NCBI RefSeq assembly: GCF_028607085.1
Contig: NZ_CP117412.1
Span: 121,405 to 185,404, forward strand
Direction of reading: 5' to 3'
Length of the DNA: 64,000 bases
DNA from: Sphingomonas naphthae
GTDB lineage: Bacteria; Pseudomonadota; Alphaproteobacteria; Sphingomonadales; Sphingomonadaceae
Shown one piece after another: positions 53,734 through 63,161 of the stretch. How positions within the stretch are numbered: position 1 is the first letter of the stretch; the number at the start of each line of letters is the position of its first letter. A program made the translations under genes and the position numbers. The notes beneath the pieces were generated by a model, which was given only the letters and a program-made list of their open reading frames with translations, made no database searches and had not been told where the DNA came from.

Positions 53734-54416
53734 CCCATGATCTCCTCAAGCGTCAGCAGGGCGAGGAACCCCACGAAGAACATCGAGCTGATGAGCGGGG
53801 TGTCAGGCTTCTCGTGCGCCTCGACCAGCAACTCCTCCGTGACGAGATAGAGCAGCGCCATCAGACCAAAGCTCAGGAAGCCAGCGACCATTACCGGCGA
53901 AAGCGTGGCGACAGGAACGGCCGCGAGCGCGCCGATCGGCAGCAGCAACGCCAATGCCGAAACGATCACGATGATGCGCAGGCGCGAGCGATAGGTTTCC
54001 GCCAGCTCGTCGGTCAGCGTCAGACCCAGGAAGAGCACTTCGAGCGTAAGCGCGATCGTCAGCAGGAACCCTGCCTTCTCGCCCGCGACGAACGCGAGGC
54101 CGAGCACCAGGCCATCAACCAGAATGTCGATGCCGATCGCCGCCAGCAACGCCATCGGTCCCTTGAAGCGGGCCTCGAAAGCCTTGAGCCCCAACATCGT
54201 CGCGACACCCGCCGCCCCACCGATCAGCGTCGCGCTGGGCGAAGCCTCATGCTTGACCTGCGGCAGGATTTCGGTCGCTGCCGCCGCAAACACGACGCCG
54301 GCGGCGAGATGCTGTAGGCCCGCCACGAGGCCAGGATTCAACTTGGTGCGGCTCGCAATGATCGCGCCGAGCACGACCGCCAGCACAGGCGCAAGCGTGT
54401 AGAGCAATGCTTGCAT
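53730..54416 (-). CDS. ZIP-family metal transporter
   Basis: 228 residues with about eight helices. ZIP-type motifs HLAAGVVFAAAATEILP and IDILVDGLVLGLAFVAGE (in place of HNxxDG). The polar metal site is partly replaced, so direction and ions are uncertain. It is in an operon of exporters. Confidence 0.85.
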   Translation of the reverse strand: MQALLYTLAPVLAVVLGAIIASRTKLNPGLVAGLQHLAAGVVFAAAATEILPQVKHEASPSATLIGGAAGVATMLGLKAFEARFKGPMALLAAIGIDILVDGLVLGLAFVAGEKAGFLLTIALTLEVLFLGLTLTDELAETYRSRLRIIVIVSALALLLPIGALAAVPVATLSPVMVAGFLSFGLMALLYLVTEELLVEAHEKPDTPLISSMFFVGFLALLTLEEIMG

Positions 54417-54419
54417 ATG

Positions 54420-54815
54420 CTATGATCCCTCCGGGGTTCGGTGACAGACGCGGATCTTCCCGCCCTGCGTGAAGGCGATCGACCCACCCGCCACGACTGC
54501 CCGCGACCGGTCGCCGCGAAACTCATCGCCCGTTCGTTGCGCGTGCAGGATCTCGGTCCTGCCGTTGGGCAGCCAGGTGACAGCCATCTTCAGGCCGTCG
54601 TCGATGAAGTCGACATCGGCGCGCGATCCGTCGTCGCAATACATGATGCGTTGCGCGATCAATCGGGGCGTCAGATGCGTTTCATGCGCCGGCTCGACAG
54701 GTTCGCTCGGCGCGGGATTGCACGCTCCGGCGACCATACCCGCGAACAGAACGGCGCCGATGCGCGCGGCTGTCAGGCAAGGCAGGTAACGCAAAGCGCG
54801 CACCGCACTCACCAC
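54420..54815 (-). CDS. Small lipoprotein with MliC-like domain
   Basis: 131 residues. Signal ARIGAVLFAGMVAGAC with lipobox. The mature part (IMYCDDGSRADVDFIDDGLKMAVTWLPNGRTEILHAQRTGDEFRGDRSRAVVAGGSIAF...CHR) fits the eight-stranded MliC/lysozyme-inhibitor pattern with two Cys. It overlaps the bestrophin gene by seven bases. Role in a metal operon unknown. Confidence 0.65.
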   Translation of the reverse strand: MVSAVRALRYLPCLTAARIGAVLFAGMVAGACNPAPSEPVEPAHETHLTPRLIAQRIMYCDDGSRADVDFIDDGLKMAVTWLPNGRTEILHAQRTGDEFRGDRSRAVVAGGSIAFTQGGKIRVCHRTPEGS

Positions 54816-55696
54816 AGCACGCCGTGATCGGGCGTCAGCGGCTCAGGGGCTGGCAGTCCCGCCGTCTGAAGAAGGTCGATCTCGATCGTGCGGCACATGG
54901 CCGTGAGTGGGACATCGTGGACGCTATTGGCGAACGGATCGGTCAGATCCTCGCCGATGCTCAGCACCGCGAGGAAGACGAGTCCGATCAGCGTCGATCC
55001 GATCGGCGTGGCAAGGCCCAGAGATTCGACCAGCGCGATCGGGAGCAGCACGCAGAACACGCGCGTGAAAAGGTTCGGGAAGAACCTAAAGCCATTAGGC
55101 AGCGGCGTGTTCTTGATCCGCTCCATGCCGCCTTGGGCATTGGCGATGTCGATCAGGACGCGCTCGACAGTTGCCTGCTGGATCTCAGTGGTCCGACCTT
55201 CCGCGAGCGCGTCGGCGTAGATGCCCGATATGTCTTCCAAGAGCGCGTTGGCAGGGTTCAGGCGACCGACCGCCATATCGGCGACGTCCGTTCCGGCGAC
55301 CCGAGCAATCTCTTCATAGGGCGACTGTCGGCGAAGCTGGCAGCGCATCGAGTGCGCAAAGGCGATCTGCCGCAGAATGATGTTGTGCCGCATCTCACTG
55401 CCCTCGGGTTCCCCCTTGGTCAGGCTGCGCGTGATCCGGGCCAGGCTGCGCGACGCATTGATGAGCGCGCCCCAAAGGGTTCGCGCTTCCCACCAGCGAG
55501 CATAAGCAGCGTTGGTGCGGAACCCCATGAAGAGCGCGATGGCAGTGCCGAAAAGCGCCGTCGGCAAAGGCGGTTCCTTAATCGGGGTCATTATGTGGAA
55601 TGCCGTCACGGCTACGTCCCACACGAACAAGATCGTGAGCGGCTTCCAAACCTCGACAATGATCTGCCTAAACCGTGGTCTCGCGCCAACAATCAT
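54809..55696 (-). CDS. Bestrophin-like (UPF0187) membrane channel protein
   Basis: 295 residues. The family pattern includes LFGTAIALFMGFRTNAAYARWWEARTLWGALINASRSLAR and LPNGFRFFPNLFTRVFCVLLPIALVESLG. Prokaryotic bestrophins are ion channels of the inner membrane. Its presence in a metal operon is unusual but repeated linkage is possible. Confidence 0.88.
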   Translation of the reverse strand: MIVGARPRFRQIIVEVWKPLTILFVWDVAVTAFHIMTPIKEPPLPTALFGTAIALFMGFRTNAAYARWWEARTLWGALINASRSLARITRSLTKGEPEGSEMRHNIILRQIAFAHSMRCQLRRQSPYEEIARVAGTDVADMAVGRLNPANALLEDISGIYADALAEGRTTEIQQATVERVLIDIANAQGGMERIKNTPLPNGFRFFPNLFTRVFCVLLPIALVESLGLATPIGSTLIGLVFLAVLSIGEDLTDPFANSVHDVPLTAMCRTIEIDLLQTAGLPAPEPLTPDHGVLW

Positions 55697-55727
55697 ATCA
55701 ACTTTGCCCTAAATCCCTTTGCGATCG

Positions 55728-56069
55728 TTATCCAATCGGCATGTTCATGATGTCCCGATAAGCGGACAGCAGCTTGTTCCGGACTTGCAGGGTCGCTTCG
55801 AAAGTTATGGATGCGCGGCTCTGGATGAGCGCGACGGTTGCAATGTCGGTGGTTTCGCCACGCTCATATGCTTCCGTGACGACATCCTCTTGCTCCTGGG
55901 TCTCGTTGACCTTCGCGACCACGGCATTGAGGGTGTCGGCGAAGTTCGACGCCGGAGCGGTGGGCGTCACGCCGGGCGGTGCCGTCGGCTGTGCCTCGCG
56001 CAAAGCGCGGCTTCGCGCGATCACTTCGGCGCGAATGACCATCACATTCGAGATCGACGTGTCAGACAT
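55728..56069 (-). CDS. FliE-like protein (flagellar hook-basal body family)
   Basis: 113 residues. The C-terminal half, NFADTLNAVVAKVNETQEQEDVVTEAYERGETTDIATVALIQSRASITFEATLQVRNKLLSAYRDIMNMPIG, is the conserved FliE pattern (FEATLQVRNKLLxAYxEIMxMxI). No other flagellar gene is in the window. It is the same length as FliE, so not a fragment. Confidence 0.85.
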   Translation of the reverse strand: MSDTSISNVMVIRAEVIARSRALREAQPTAPPGVTPTAPASNFADTLNAVVAKVNETQEQEDVVTEAYERGETTDIATVALIQSRASITFEATLQVRNKLLSAYRDIMNMPIG

Positions 56070-56114
56070 CGCTTCTCTCCCGTTGCAGCGCGACGTGTCG
56101 GAAGACAGGACGGT

Positions 56115-56489
56115 TCATCTGGCGCCCTCCCGTTCGCAGGTCCGGGTCCGGCCATCGCCTTCCACGATGGTGAGCTGCGTTCCTTTGAAGGTCGCGGTGG
56201 CCGTCTCGCCGACATACTGGAGGCCCTGCGCTGGAGCGGTCAGTGTCACGGGCGTCCCGCTGCCAGAACGCCGCAAATCGATCTGCAGGCCGTTGTCCTT
56301 GAAATCGACGAACAGCGGTTCCCGGTCGGAACAGCGATAGGGGTGTCGCCCCATTTCCCCAGTCGCCACAGCGCTGTCGGACGAATGGATTTCTTGCTCC
56401 GTTGGGGGAGCCGGCGGCTTGCTTTCCGAGCAAGCTGCCAACCCGGCAACGAGGATGAGGGCGGGTAGTACCCGGATCCCAGGCATCAT
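56115..56489 (-). CDS. Small lipoprotein with MliC-like domain, second copy
   Basis: 124 residues (alternative start 56486). Signal ending LVAGLAAC. Mature part YRCSDREPLFVDFKDNGLQIDLRRSGSGTPVTLTAPAQGLQYVGETATATFKGTQLTIVEGDGRTRTCER fits the MliC beta barrel better than the first copy. ATG overlaps the upstream SRPBCC stop by four bases. Confidence 0.7.
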   Translation of the reverse strand: MMPGIRVLPALILVAGLAACSESKPPAPPTEQEIHSSDSAVATGEMGRHPYRCSDREPLFVDFKDNGLQIDLRRSGSGTPVTLTAPAQGLQYVGETATATFKGTQLTIVEGDGRTRTCEREGAR

Positions 56490-56974
56490 CGCGCCTTCCT
56501 CCTGTAGCGGGAGGGGACGCGCTGACGATTGATCTCACGGGCAGGCTGACCCACCCGCCAGCGCAGATAGGTTGCGAGGCGGTCGTCGGCCTCGATCATC
56601 AGGGACCGCAGGCGGCGCAACATCATCGCCGCGAACGGCAGAGAGAGCGCCCCGCGCAGCGTGCAGCTATGTGTTAGCCTGGTGCCACCATCGTCCCCTG
56701 CCAGCTCGTACCGCTCTTCGAGCGTGAACAGATAAGGGATGCCGCAGGACCAAGCGAAGGCGTGCGGCTTATCGAATTGATCGACCCGGGCCGGCGTCCG
56801 AATTGGCCGGGTGATGCCCTGGATCGCGAAGGTACATTCCGTCTCGCCAAGCAGGCACGGGTTGTCGAGGAATGCGAGCGGACTCCAAGCCCGACGATGA
56901 TCCGGATCGGTGATCGCCGACCAGATCCGCAGTGGCCCGCCGTGAAGCATTGAGCTGGTTATGGTGCGAGGCAT
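56486..56974 (-). CDS. SRPBCC-family protein
   Basis: 162 residues from ATG 56974 (MPRTITSSMLHGG). START/SRPBCC helix-grip signs: PLRIWSAITDPDHRRAWSPL, ITRPIRTPARVDQFDKPHAFAWSCGI, YELAGDDGGTRLTHSCTLRG. Ligand unknown. Follows czcA by 53 bases. Confidence 0.75.
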   Translation of the reverse strand: MPRTITSSMLHGGPLRIWSAITDPDHRRAWSPLAFLDNPCLLGETECTFAIQGITRPIRTPARVDQFDKPHAFAWSCGIPYLFTLEERYELAGDDGGTRLTHSCTLRGALSLPFAAMMLRRLRSLMIEADDRLATYLRWRVGQPAREINRQRVPSRYRRKAR

Positions 56975-57027
56975 ATCCCCATCTCCCAGAGATGAGCGGG
57001 GCGATCGCGGACCGCCCCGCTCACCCA

Positions 57028-60000
57028 TCAGGCCAAGTTGTTCACGAAGGTCTGACCGTGGTCGTCCCCTTCATGCTCCTCATTGTAGTGCTCGGGATTC
57101 TCGATCACTTTCTGCCCGAACCGGGCATAGAGCGTCGGCAGAACGAACAGCGTCAGCAGCGTCGCCGAGATCAGGCCGCCGATGACGACGGTCGCCAAGG
57201 GCTTCTGCACCTCCGCGCCCGCGCCCTCGCCAAGCGCCATCGGCACGAAGCCGAGGCTGGCGACAAGCGCGGTCATGACGACAGGCCGCAGACGCTGCAT
57301 TGCGCCGACATGGGCCGCCTCTTCGCGCGATAGCCCCGACCGGATCAGATCCTGGATCGAGCTGACCATCACGAGGCCGTTGAGGACCGCGATGCCCGAC
57401 AGGGCGATGAAGCCCACCGCCGCCGAAATCGAAAAGTCCATGCCTCGCAAGAAGAGCAGCAGGACACCGCCCACCAGCGCGAAGGGCACGCCGGTGAAGA
57501 CGATCGCGGCATCGCGGACCGATCCCAATGCGCCATAGAGCAGCAACAGGATCAGGATGAAGCAGGCCGGAATAACCAGCTTCAGCCGCTCGCTTGCCGA
57601 TTGCAGGTTTTCGAATTGGCCGCCCCATTCGAGATAGGTACCGGCAGGCAGCCGAACCTGGCTGGCGATCGCTGCCTGCGCATCCGCAACCACCGATCCG
57701 ACGTCGCGGCCACGCACGTTGGCTTGCACCACCACGCGCCGTTTGCCGTTCTCGCGGCTGATCTGGTTGGGACCGTCGACCACCTTGATCTCGGCGACGC
57801 TGGACAGCGGCACATAGCCGCCGCCTGCGACCGGCACCTGCACCTGCTGGAGCAGGCCGATGTCGGCGCGCTGCGCCTCAGACAGGCGGATCACCACCGG
57901 GAAGCGACGATCGCCCTCGAAGATCTGGCCCGAGGTCCGCCCGCCGATCGTGGCAGTCACGGTGTCCTGCACGTCTTGCGCCGTGACGCCCAGGCGCGCC
58001 ATCGCGTCACGATTGACGCGGATGTCGAGCATGGGAAGACCTGTCGTTTGCTCGACTTTCACGTCCGCGGCACCCTGCGTCTTACGCAGCGTCGCAGCGA
58101 TTTGCTCGGCCGTCCGGTTCATCTGGTTGAAGTCGTCCCCGAACACCTTCACCGCGATGTCACCGCGCACGCCGGCGATCAGCTCATTGAAGCGCATCTG
58201 GATGGGCTGGGTGATCTCGTAGGCATTGCCCGGGATCTTCGCGAGCTTACCCTCGATCCGGCTCACCAGCTCCTCCTTGGGAAGCTCAGGATTCGGCCAA
58301 TCCTTGCGCGGCTTCAGGATAACGAACATGTCGGTTGCGTTCGGCGGCATCGGGTCGGCCGCCAGCTCGGCGGTGCCCGTCTTGGAATAGACGAACTGCA
58401 CCTCCGGCTGCTTCGACATCATTCGCTCGATCGGCACCTGCATCGCCTGGCTCTGCTGGACCGACGTCGCCGGAATACGGAGCGACTGGATCAGCAAATC
58501 GCCTTCATCGAGCTGCGGCAGGAACACCGAGCCGAGCGTGGTGAAGGCCAGCGCCGCCACCACAAGGCTCGCGACACCCGCCCCGATCGTCACGGTCGGA
58601 CGCTTCATCGCCCGATCAAGACCAGGTTCGTAGCGCTTCTTCAGCCACGTGATAATGCGGCCGTCCTTCTCCTCAACCTTCTTCGATAGCCAGATCGCGA
58701 TCATCGCCGGCACGAAGGTGAGAGAGAGGATGAAGGCGAAGGCGAGCGCGATGATGACGGTGAGCGCCATCGGCACGAACGTCTTGCCCTCCACGCCGGT
58801 CAACGTGAGCAGCGGCACATAGACAAGGATGATGATCGCCTGCCCGTACACCGAGGGACGGATCATCTCACGCGCAGCGGAAGCCACGGTCGCGAGCCGT
58901 TCCTTGACGCTGAGCAATCGTCCTTCATGATGCTGTTGCTCGGCAAGCCGGCGCAGCGCGTTTTCGACGATGATGACAGCGCCATCGACAATCAGACCGA
59001 AGTCCAAGGCGCCGAGGCTCATCAGATTGGCGGAGACACCGGCACGCAGCATCCCGAAGCCGGTCAGCATCATGGTAATCGGGATGACCAGCGCCGCGAT
59101 CAGGGCCGCACGGAAGTTGCCGAGCAGCAGGAAGAGCACGACGATGACCAGCACCGCGCCTTCGGACAGGTTTTTCGCGACCGTCTTGATCGTCGAATTG
59201 ACTAGCTCGGTGCGGTTCAGCACCGGCTGAATTACGACGTCAGGAGGCAGCGAAGCGTTGATCGTCTTCAGTTTCTCAGCGACCGCGGTCGACACGATGC
59301 GGCTGTTCTCGCCGATCCGCATGATCGCCGTGCCGACGACGACTTCGGTACCGTTCTCCGATGCCGAACCCATGCGGATCGCCTGACCCGTCTTCACAGT
59401 CGCAACTTGTTCGACCGTGATCGGCACGCCGTTACGTGTCGCGATCACGGTCCTGGCCAACTCGCTGGCATTGCGAACGAGCGCATCCGAGCGAACAGCC
59501 AGACCTTCGCCATTGCGATTGACGAAGCCACCGCCGACGCTGGTGTTATTGCGCTCCAGCGCATTTCCCAGGTCCGTCAGCGTGATGCCGAGCGAGGCCA
59601 GCTTCTGCACGTCGGGCACGACGAGGAACTGCTTGGCGTAACCGCCAATCGAGTCGACACCGGCGAGGCCCGGTGTGGTCTTCAGAAGCGGCGTCACGAT
59701 CCAGTCCTGCGCGGTGCGCAGGTAGGTCGCCTTGTCCTCTTCGGTCGTCAGTCGCTCGCCCTCTGGCGTGATGTAGCTGCCATCGGGCTGTTGGCCCGGT
59801 TCACCGGGCTTGTGCTTGTCGTCCTCGCGATGATCGAGACGAACGGTGTACATGTACACCTCGCCCAGGCCTGTCGCGATCGGACCCATTTCAGGGTTCA
59901 CGCCGTCGGGCAGATTCTCTTGCACGCCCCGCAGACGCTCGCCCACCTGCTGGCGGGCGAAATAGATGTCCGTCGCGTCCGAAAAGACCGCCGTGATCTG

Positions 60001-60273
60001 CGCGAAGCCGTTGCGGCTCAACGAGCGCGTATATTCCAGGCCGGGGGTGCCGGCGAGCGCGGTTTCGATTGGAAACGACACCTGCTTCTCGACCAGCTCG
60101 GGCGAGAGGGCAGGCGCGCGGACGTTGATCTGGACCTGATTGTTGGTGATGTCCGGCACCGCGTCGATCGGTAGCCGGTAGAGGGAAAAGGCGCCGATGG
60201 CGGCGACGATGACGGTGAGGAGCAGGACTAGCCAGCGCTTCTCGACCGCCCAGGTTACGATACGGGCGATCAT
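57028..60273 (-). CDS. czcA: Heavy-metal RND efflux pump CzcA/CusA
   Basis: 1081 residues with 12 membrane segments. The motif DFGLIVDGAVIIVENALRRL is the HME-RND proton-relay region (Asp pair), and the start MIARIVTWAVEKRWLVLLLTVIVAAIGAFSLYRLPIDAVPDITN is as in CzcA. Trimer; exports Co/Zn/Cd or Cu/Ag from periplasm. Specificity not assigned. Begins four bases after czcB. Confidence 0.95.
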   Translation of the reverse strand: MIARIVTWAVEKRWLVLLLTVIVAAIGAFSLYRLPIDAVPDITNNQVQINVRAPALSPELVEKQVSFPIETALAGTPGLEYTRSLSRNGFAQITAVFSDATDIYFARQQVGERLRGVQENLPDGVNPEMGPIATGLGEVYMYTVRLDHREDDKHKPGEPGQQPDGSYITPEGERLTTEEDKATYLRTAQDWIVTPLLKTTPGLAGVDSIGGYAKQFLVVPDVQKLASLGITLTDLGNALERNNTSVGGGFVNRNGEGLAVRSDALVRNASELARTVIATRNGVPITVEQVATVKTGQAIRMGSASENGTEVVVGTAIMRIGENSRIVSTAVAEKLKTINASLPPDVVIQPVLNRTELVNSTIKTVAKNLSEGAVLVIVVLFLLLGNFRAALIAALVIPITMMLTGFGMLRAGVSANLMSLGALDFGLIVDGAVIIVENALRRLAEQQHHEGRLLSVKERLATVASAAREMIRPSVYGQAIIILVYVPLLTLTGVEGKTFVPMALTVIIALAFAFILSLTFVPAMIAIWLSKKVEEKDGRIITWLKKRYEPGLDRAMKRPTVTIGAGVASLVVAALAFTTLGSVFLPQLDEGDLLIQSLRIPATSVQQSQAMQVPIERMMSKQPEVQFVYSKTGTAELAADPMPPNATDMFVILKPRKDWPNPELPKEELVSRIEGKLAKIPGNAYEITQPIQMRFNELIAGVRGDIAVKVFGDDFNQMNRTAEQIAATLRKTQGAADVKVEQTTGLPMLDIRVNRDAMARLGVTAQDVQDTVTATIGGRTSGQIFEGDRRFPVVIRLSEAQRADIGLLQQVQVPVAGGGYVPLSSVAEIKVVDGPNQISRENGKRRVVVQANVRGRDVGSVVADAQAAIASQVRLPAGTYLEWGGQFENLQSASERLKLVIPACFILILLLLYGALGSVRDAAIVFTGVPFALVGGVLLLFLRGMDFSISAAVGFIALSGIAVLNGLVMVSSIQDLIRSGLSREEAAHVGAMQRLRPVVMTALVASLGFVPMALGEGAGAEVQKPLATVVIGGLISATLLTLFVLPTLYARFGQKVIENPEHYNEEHEGDDHGQTFVNNLA

Positions 60274-60276
60274 GGC

Positions 60277-61458
60277 TTAATCCTCGTGGCTCGCTTCGCC
60301 CTTGCCGATCTCGGCCTTGAGCGTGAAACTTCCGGTGGTGGCGATCTGTTCGTTGCCGGTCAGGCCCGACCGGACGATCACCGTGTCGCCCGACGCATCG
60401 CCGAGCTGGACCGGGGTCGCCTTGAAGCCGGTGGGCGTGCGCACGAACACGACCGACTTGCCCTCGAAACTCTGGACCGCCGTCGTCGGCACGCGGACCG
60501 CCCCGCTCCCGCCGCTGCCCGTGAGCTGCACGGCTGCCGTCACAGGCTCGCCGACCCGCCATTCGCCACCGCGATTGTCGAGCGTGGCGAGCGCCGGCAC
60601 GAGCCGCGTCTGCGGATCAAGCGCCGGCGACACGAAGGTCACGCGGGCGGTCGCCTGACGGCCTGCCGCCTTCACCAGCACCGTATTGCCGGGACGCACC
60701 CGGCCCGCATCCTCGGGCTTGAGATTAAGCGCGATCGACACCTGGCTCAGGTTGGCGATGCGATAGAGTTCGGCATCCGCCGCGACCGTTTGTCCCAGCG
60801 TCACGGGGCGCGCAATGATCTGGCCCGAGATCGGCGCGGCAATGCCGAGCCGGTTGAGCCCGCCGCCGCCGACACCCGCCGCCGAAACCATGCTCTGCGC
60901 CTGCGTCAGGGCGATCCGCGCCTCCGTCGCCGCTGTGCGGGCGGCGATCAGATCCTGTTCAGGGGAGACTCTCTGCGCGAACAGCCGCTGTTCGCGCGCG
61001 AGGTTCGAATTAGCGAGCTGAAGCCGCGCCCGCGCCGCCTCGACCTCGCCCTTGATCTGCGCCGCCTCGCGGCTTTCGATGACAGCAATGGTCTGGCCGC
61101 GTCCGACCGATTGGCCGAGGTTACGGGTGAGCGCGACCACGCGTCCCGCAATTGCGGCCGAGACGACCTGCGTTCCCTGTGGGTCGCCCTCGATGATCGC
61201 GGGCAGCTCGATCGTCCCGGCCCCGCCGATGATCGGCCGTCCGACCTGGACGCCCGCTGTGGCGATCTGGTCGGCACCCAATGTGACAACGCCTTCACCG
61301 GCATGACCGCCTTCAGCACCGCCCTTTTCCGTGCCCGCTGCCGTCTCATTGGCAGCTGCGCCTTCGGCAGTTGCCTCGTTTCCGCCATCCTTGCCGCCGC
61401 AGGCAGCCAAGAGCAGGGCGAGCGACGCCGCGCCCGCGAGATAAAAGCTCTTCATCAC
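60277..61458 (-). CDS. czcB: Membrane-fusion protein CzcB
   Basis: 393 residues. Lipoprotein signal (SLALLLAACGG), a flexible Gly/Ala/Glu region, and the adaptor hairpin with VSPEQDLIAARTAATEARIALTQAQSMV and ISGQIIARPVTLGQTVAADAELYRIANLSQVSIALNL. Joins czcA to czcC. Overlaps the czcC stop by four bases. Confidence 0.93.
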   Translation of the reverse strand: MMKSFYLAGAASLALLLAACGGKDGGNEATAEGAAANETAAGTEKGGAEGGHAGEGVVTLGADQIATAGVQVGRPIIGGAGTIELPAIIEGDPQGTQVVSAAIAGRVVALTRNLGQSVGRGQTIAVIESREAAQIKGEVEAARARLQLANSNLAREQRLFAQRVSPEQDLIAARTAATEARIALTQAQSMVSAAGVGGGGLNRLGIAAPISGQIIARPVTLGQTVAADAELYRIANLSQVSIALNLKPEDAGRVRPGNTVLVKAAGRQATARVTFVSPALDPQTRLVPALATLDNRGGEWRVGEPVTAAVQLTGSGGSGAVRVPTTAVQSFEGKSVVFVRTPTGFKATPVQLGDASGDTVIVRSGLTGNEQIATTGSFTLKAEIGKGEASHED

Positions 61459-62732
61459 TGATTCCCCCCATTGGGCGCAGGAGCGGTCAGTCGCTCCACT
61501 TGCGCGCGGGCATTCTGGTAATTGGCAAGCGCGTCGATCGCGGCGACCCGCGTTTCGGCGAGCGTGCGTTCAGCATCGAGCAATTCGAGCTGGCCGAACT
61601 TGCCCTCGCGATAGCCGATCCGCGCGATGCGGGCGGCCTCCTGTGCAGCCGCCAGCGCCGGCCCCGACGCCGCACGAGCCGTCGTTGCGGCATTGGCCGC
61701 CTGCGCCTGCGCGTCCGTGATCGCCTGTTCGATGTCGAGCGCGGTCACGCGGCGCTGCGCATCCGCCTGGGTCCGCTGCGCGGTCGCCTGCGCAATCGCG
61801 GCGCGACCATTGTTGAACACCGGGATCGGGATCGACACGCTGAACACCGCCGCCATGTCGTTGGTCGCTTCCAGGCGGCGGATCGACGGCCCGACGTTCA
61901 GGTCAGGCACGCGATTGGCGCGCGCGAGCCGCACGCCGGCTTCGGCAATGGAGAAATCCGCGTTGGCTGCCGCCAGCGCGAGTGTGCCGGTCGTGTTGAC
62001 CGGTGCCAACGGCCCATAGACGTTCACACCGGGAAGGCGATCGAGCAGCGTGTCATCGAGCAGGCCGTCGATCGGCCGTCCGATCCGACGCGCCAGATTG
62101 GCGCGGGCCGCCTCGGCCAAGCGAAGCTGCCGTTCCACATTGGCGTCGGCATTGATACGCGCGACATCCGCGCGCTGTTGCTCGAGTGGCGATGCCCGCC
62201 CTGCCTGCACGCGAACGCTCGCGGCCCGCAGCGCATCGCTGGCGATCCGGGCCTGATCGCGGGCTGTCATTACCCGGCGATCGGCCGCGACCGCTTCGAC
62301 ATAGAGCTGCGTTACCTGAAGCCGGACATCCGCCGCGATGATCGCGGCCTGGATCTCGGCCCGGGACAATTGCGCATTGGCGACCGCGACGCGGGCGCCG
62401 CGCTTGCCGCCTAGCTCGATCGGGATCGCAAAGCCGACCGTGGTTTCCGCGCTGCGGACCCCCCGATACGGCCCGGAGCCGATGACATTCTCGACTTGGC
62501 CTTGAACCACCGGATTGGGCCGCAAGCCGGCGACTGTGCGACCTGCACGGGCCGCGTCGATTCCAGCTGTCGCCGCTTCCGCAGCAGGGGCCGAACCGCC
62601 CGCTGCACTGACCGCTTGGTCAAGCGTGTAGACCGGCGCATCCTGCGCAACAGGCGCGGACGGTCCGACCTGCGCCTGCGCCATCGTGGCGCAAGACGCT
62701 GCGGCCAGCATGGCCGCGAGGATACGATTCAT
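61455..62732 (-). CDS. czcC: Outer-membrane factor CzcC
   Basis: 425 residues from ATG 62732 (MNRILAAMLAAASCATMAQAQ), a signal peptide. TolC-type repeats: VQGQVENVIGSGPYRG...VGFAIPIELGGKRGARVAVANAQL and VFSVSIPIPVFNNGRAAIAQA, then the C-terminal IGYREGKFGQLELLDAERTLAETRVAAIDALANYQNA. Outer-membrane exit duct for the Czc pump. Confidence 0.93.
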   Translation of the reverse strand: MNRILAAMLAAASCATMAQAQVGPSAPVAQDAPVYTLDQAVSAAGGSAPAAEAATAGIDAARAGRTVAGLRPNPVVQGQVENVIGSGPYRGVRSAETTVGFAIPIELGGKRGARVAVANAQLSRAEIQAAIIAADVRLQVTQLYVEAVAADRRVMTARDQARIASDALRAASVRVQAGRASPLEQQRADVARINADANVERQLRLAEAARANLARRIGRPIDGLLDDTLLDRLPGVNVYGPLAPVNTTGTLALAAANADFSIAEAGVRLARANRVPDLNVGPSIRRLEATNDMAAVFSVSIPIPVFNNGRAAIAQATAQRTQADAQRRVTALDIEQAITDAQAQAANAATTARAASGPALAAAQEAARIARIGYREGKFGQLELLDAERTLAETRVAAIDALANYQNARAQVERLTAPAPNGGNQ

Positions 62733-62791
62733 GAAAATAGGACTCCTGACGATGATCGACAGGGCGCGCCAACGCACGCCCAAATCGGACG

Positions 62792-63121
62792 TCAGGCTTG
62801 GGGGGGCCTCAAATGGACCATGCCGGTGCGGCCGTCGAGCGACGCAGAGGCGGAGATTGTCGGCTTGGGCACTGTGAGGACGGGGGTATATTCCATCGTC
62901 GTGCGCGCAGGCGCGCCGACGTCGTGTCCGTGACAATAATTGTGATGATGCGGGACATTCTTGTCCGAGTCCGATGGCACCTGATCGATGTCACCGGCGG
63001 TATGGACCGTGAACTCAACGCCCGCGATGCTTCCCCCCGCCAGATCGGCGGCATGGGCCATGCCGGAGAAGCTGGTCAGGACCAGCATCAGGCATGTCAG
63101 GAAAGGCAAAAAGGCTCGCAC
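62792..63121 (-). CDS. Small periplasmic His-rich protein upstream of czcC
   Basis: 109 residues with a Sec signal (FLPFLTCLMLVLTSFSGMAHA). The mature part has HHHNYCHGHD, a likely metal site, and the terminal GRTGMVHLRPPQA, as in small metal-operon proteins of DUF2946-like style. Probable metal scavenger or sensor in the periplasm. Lies between the FTR1 and czcC genes. Confidence 0.7.
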   Translation of the reverse strand: MRAFLPFLTCLMLVLTSFSGMAHAADLAGGSIAGVEFTVHTAGDIDQVPSDSDKNVPHHHNYCHGHDVGAPARTTMEYTPVLTVPKPTISASASLDGRTGMVHLRPPQA

Positions 63122-63161
63122 TAGCTTGCCTCTATCACGGAAGGGTTTTCATGTCATTGCA

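Noticed and set aside
57601..58689. Plus-strand 362-codon frame over czcA
   Set aside because: Antisense of czcA, with His/Arg-rich composition typical of shadows.
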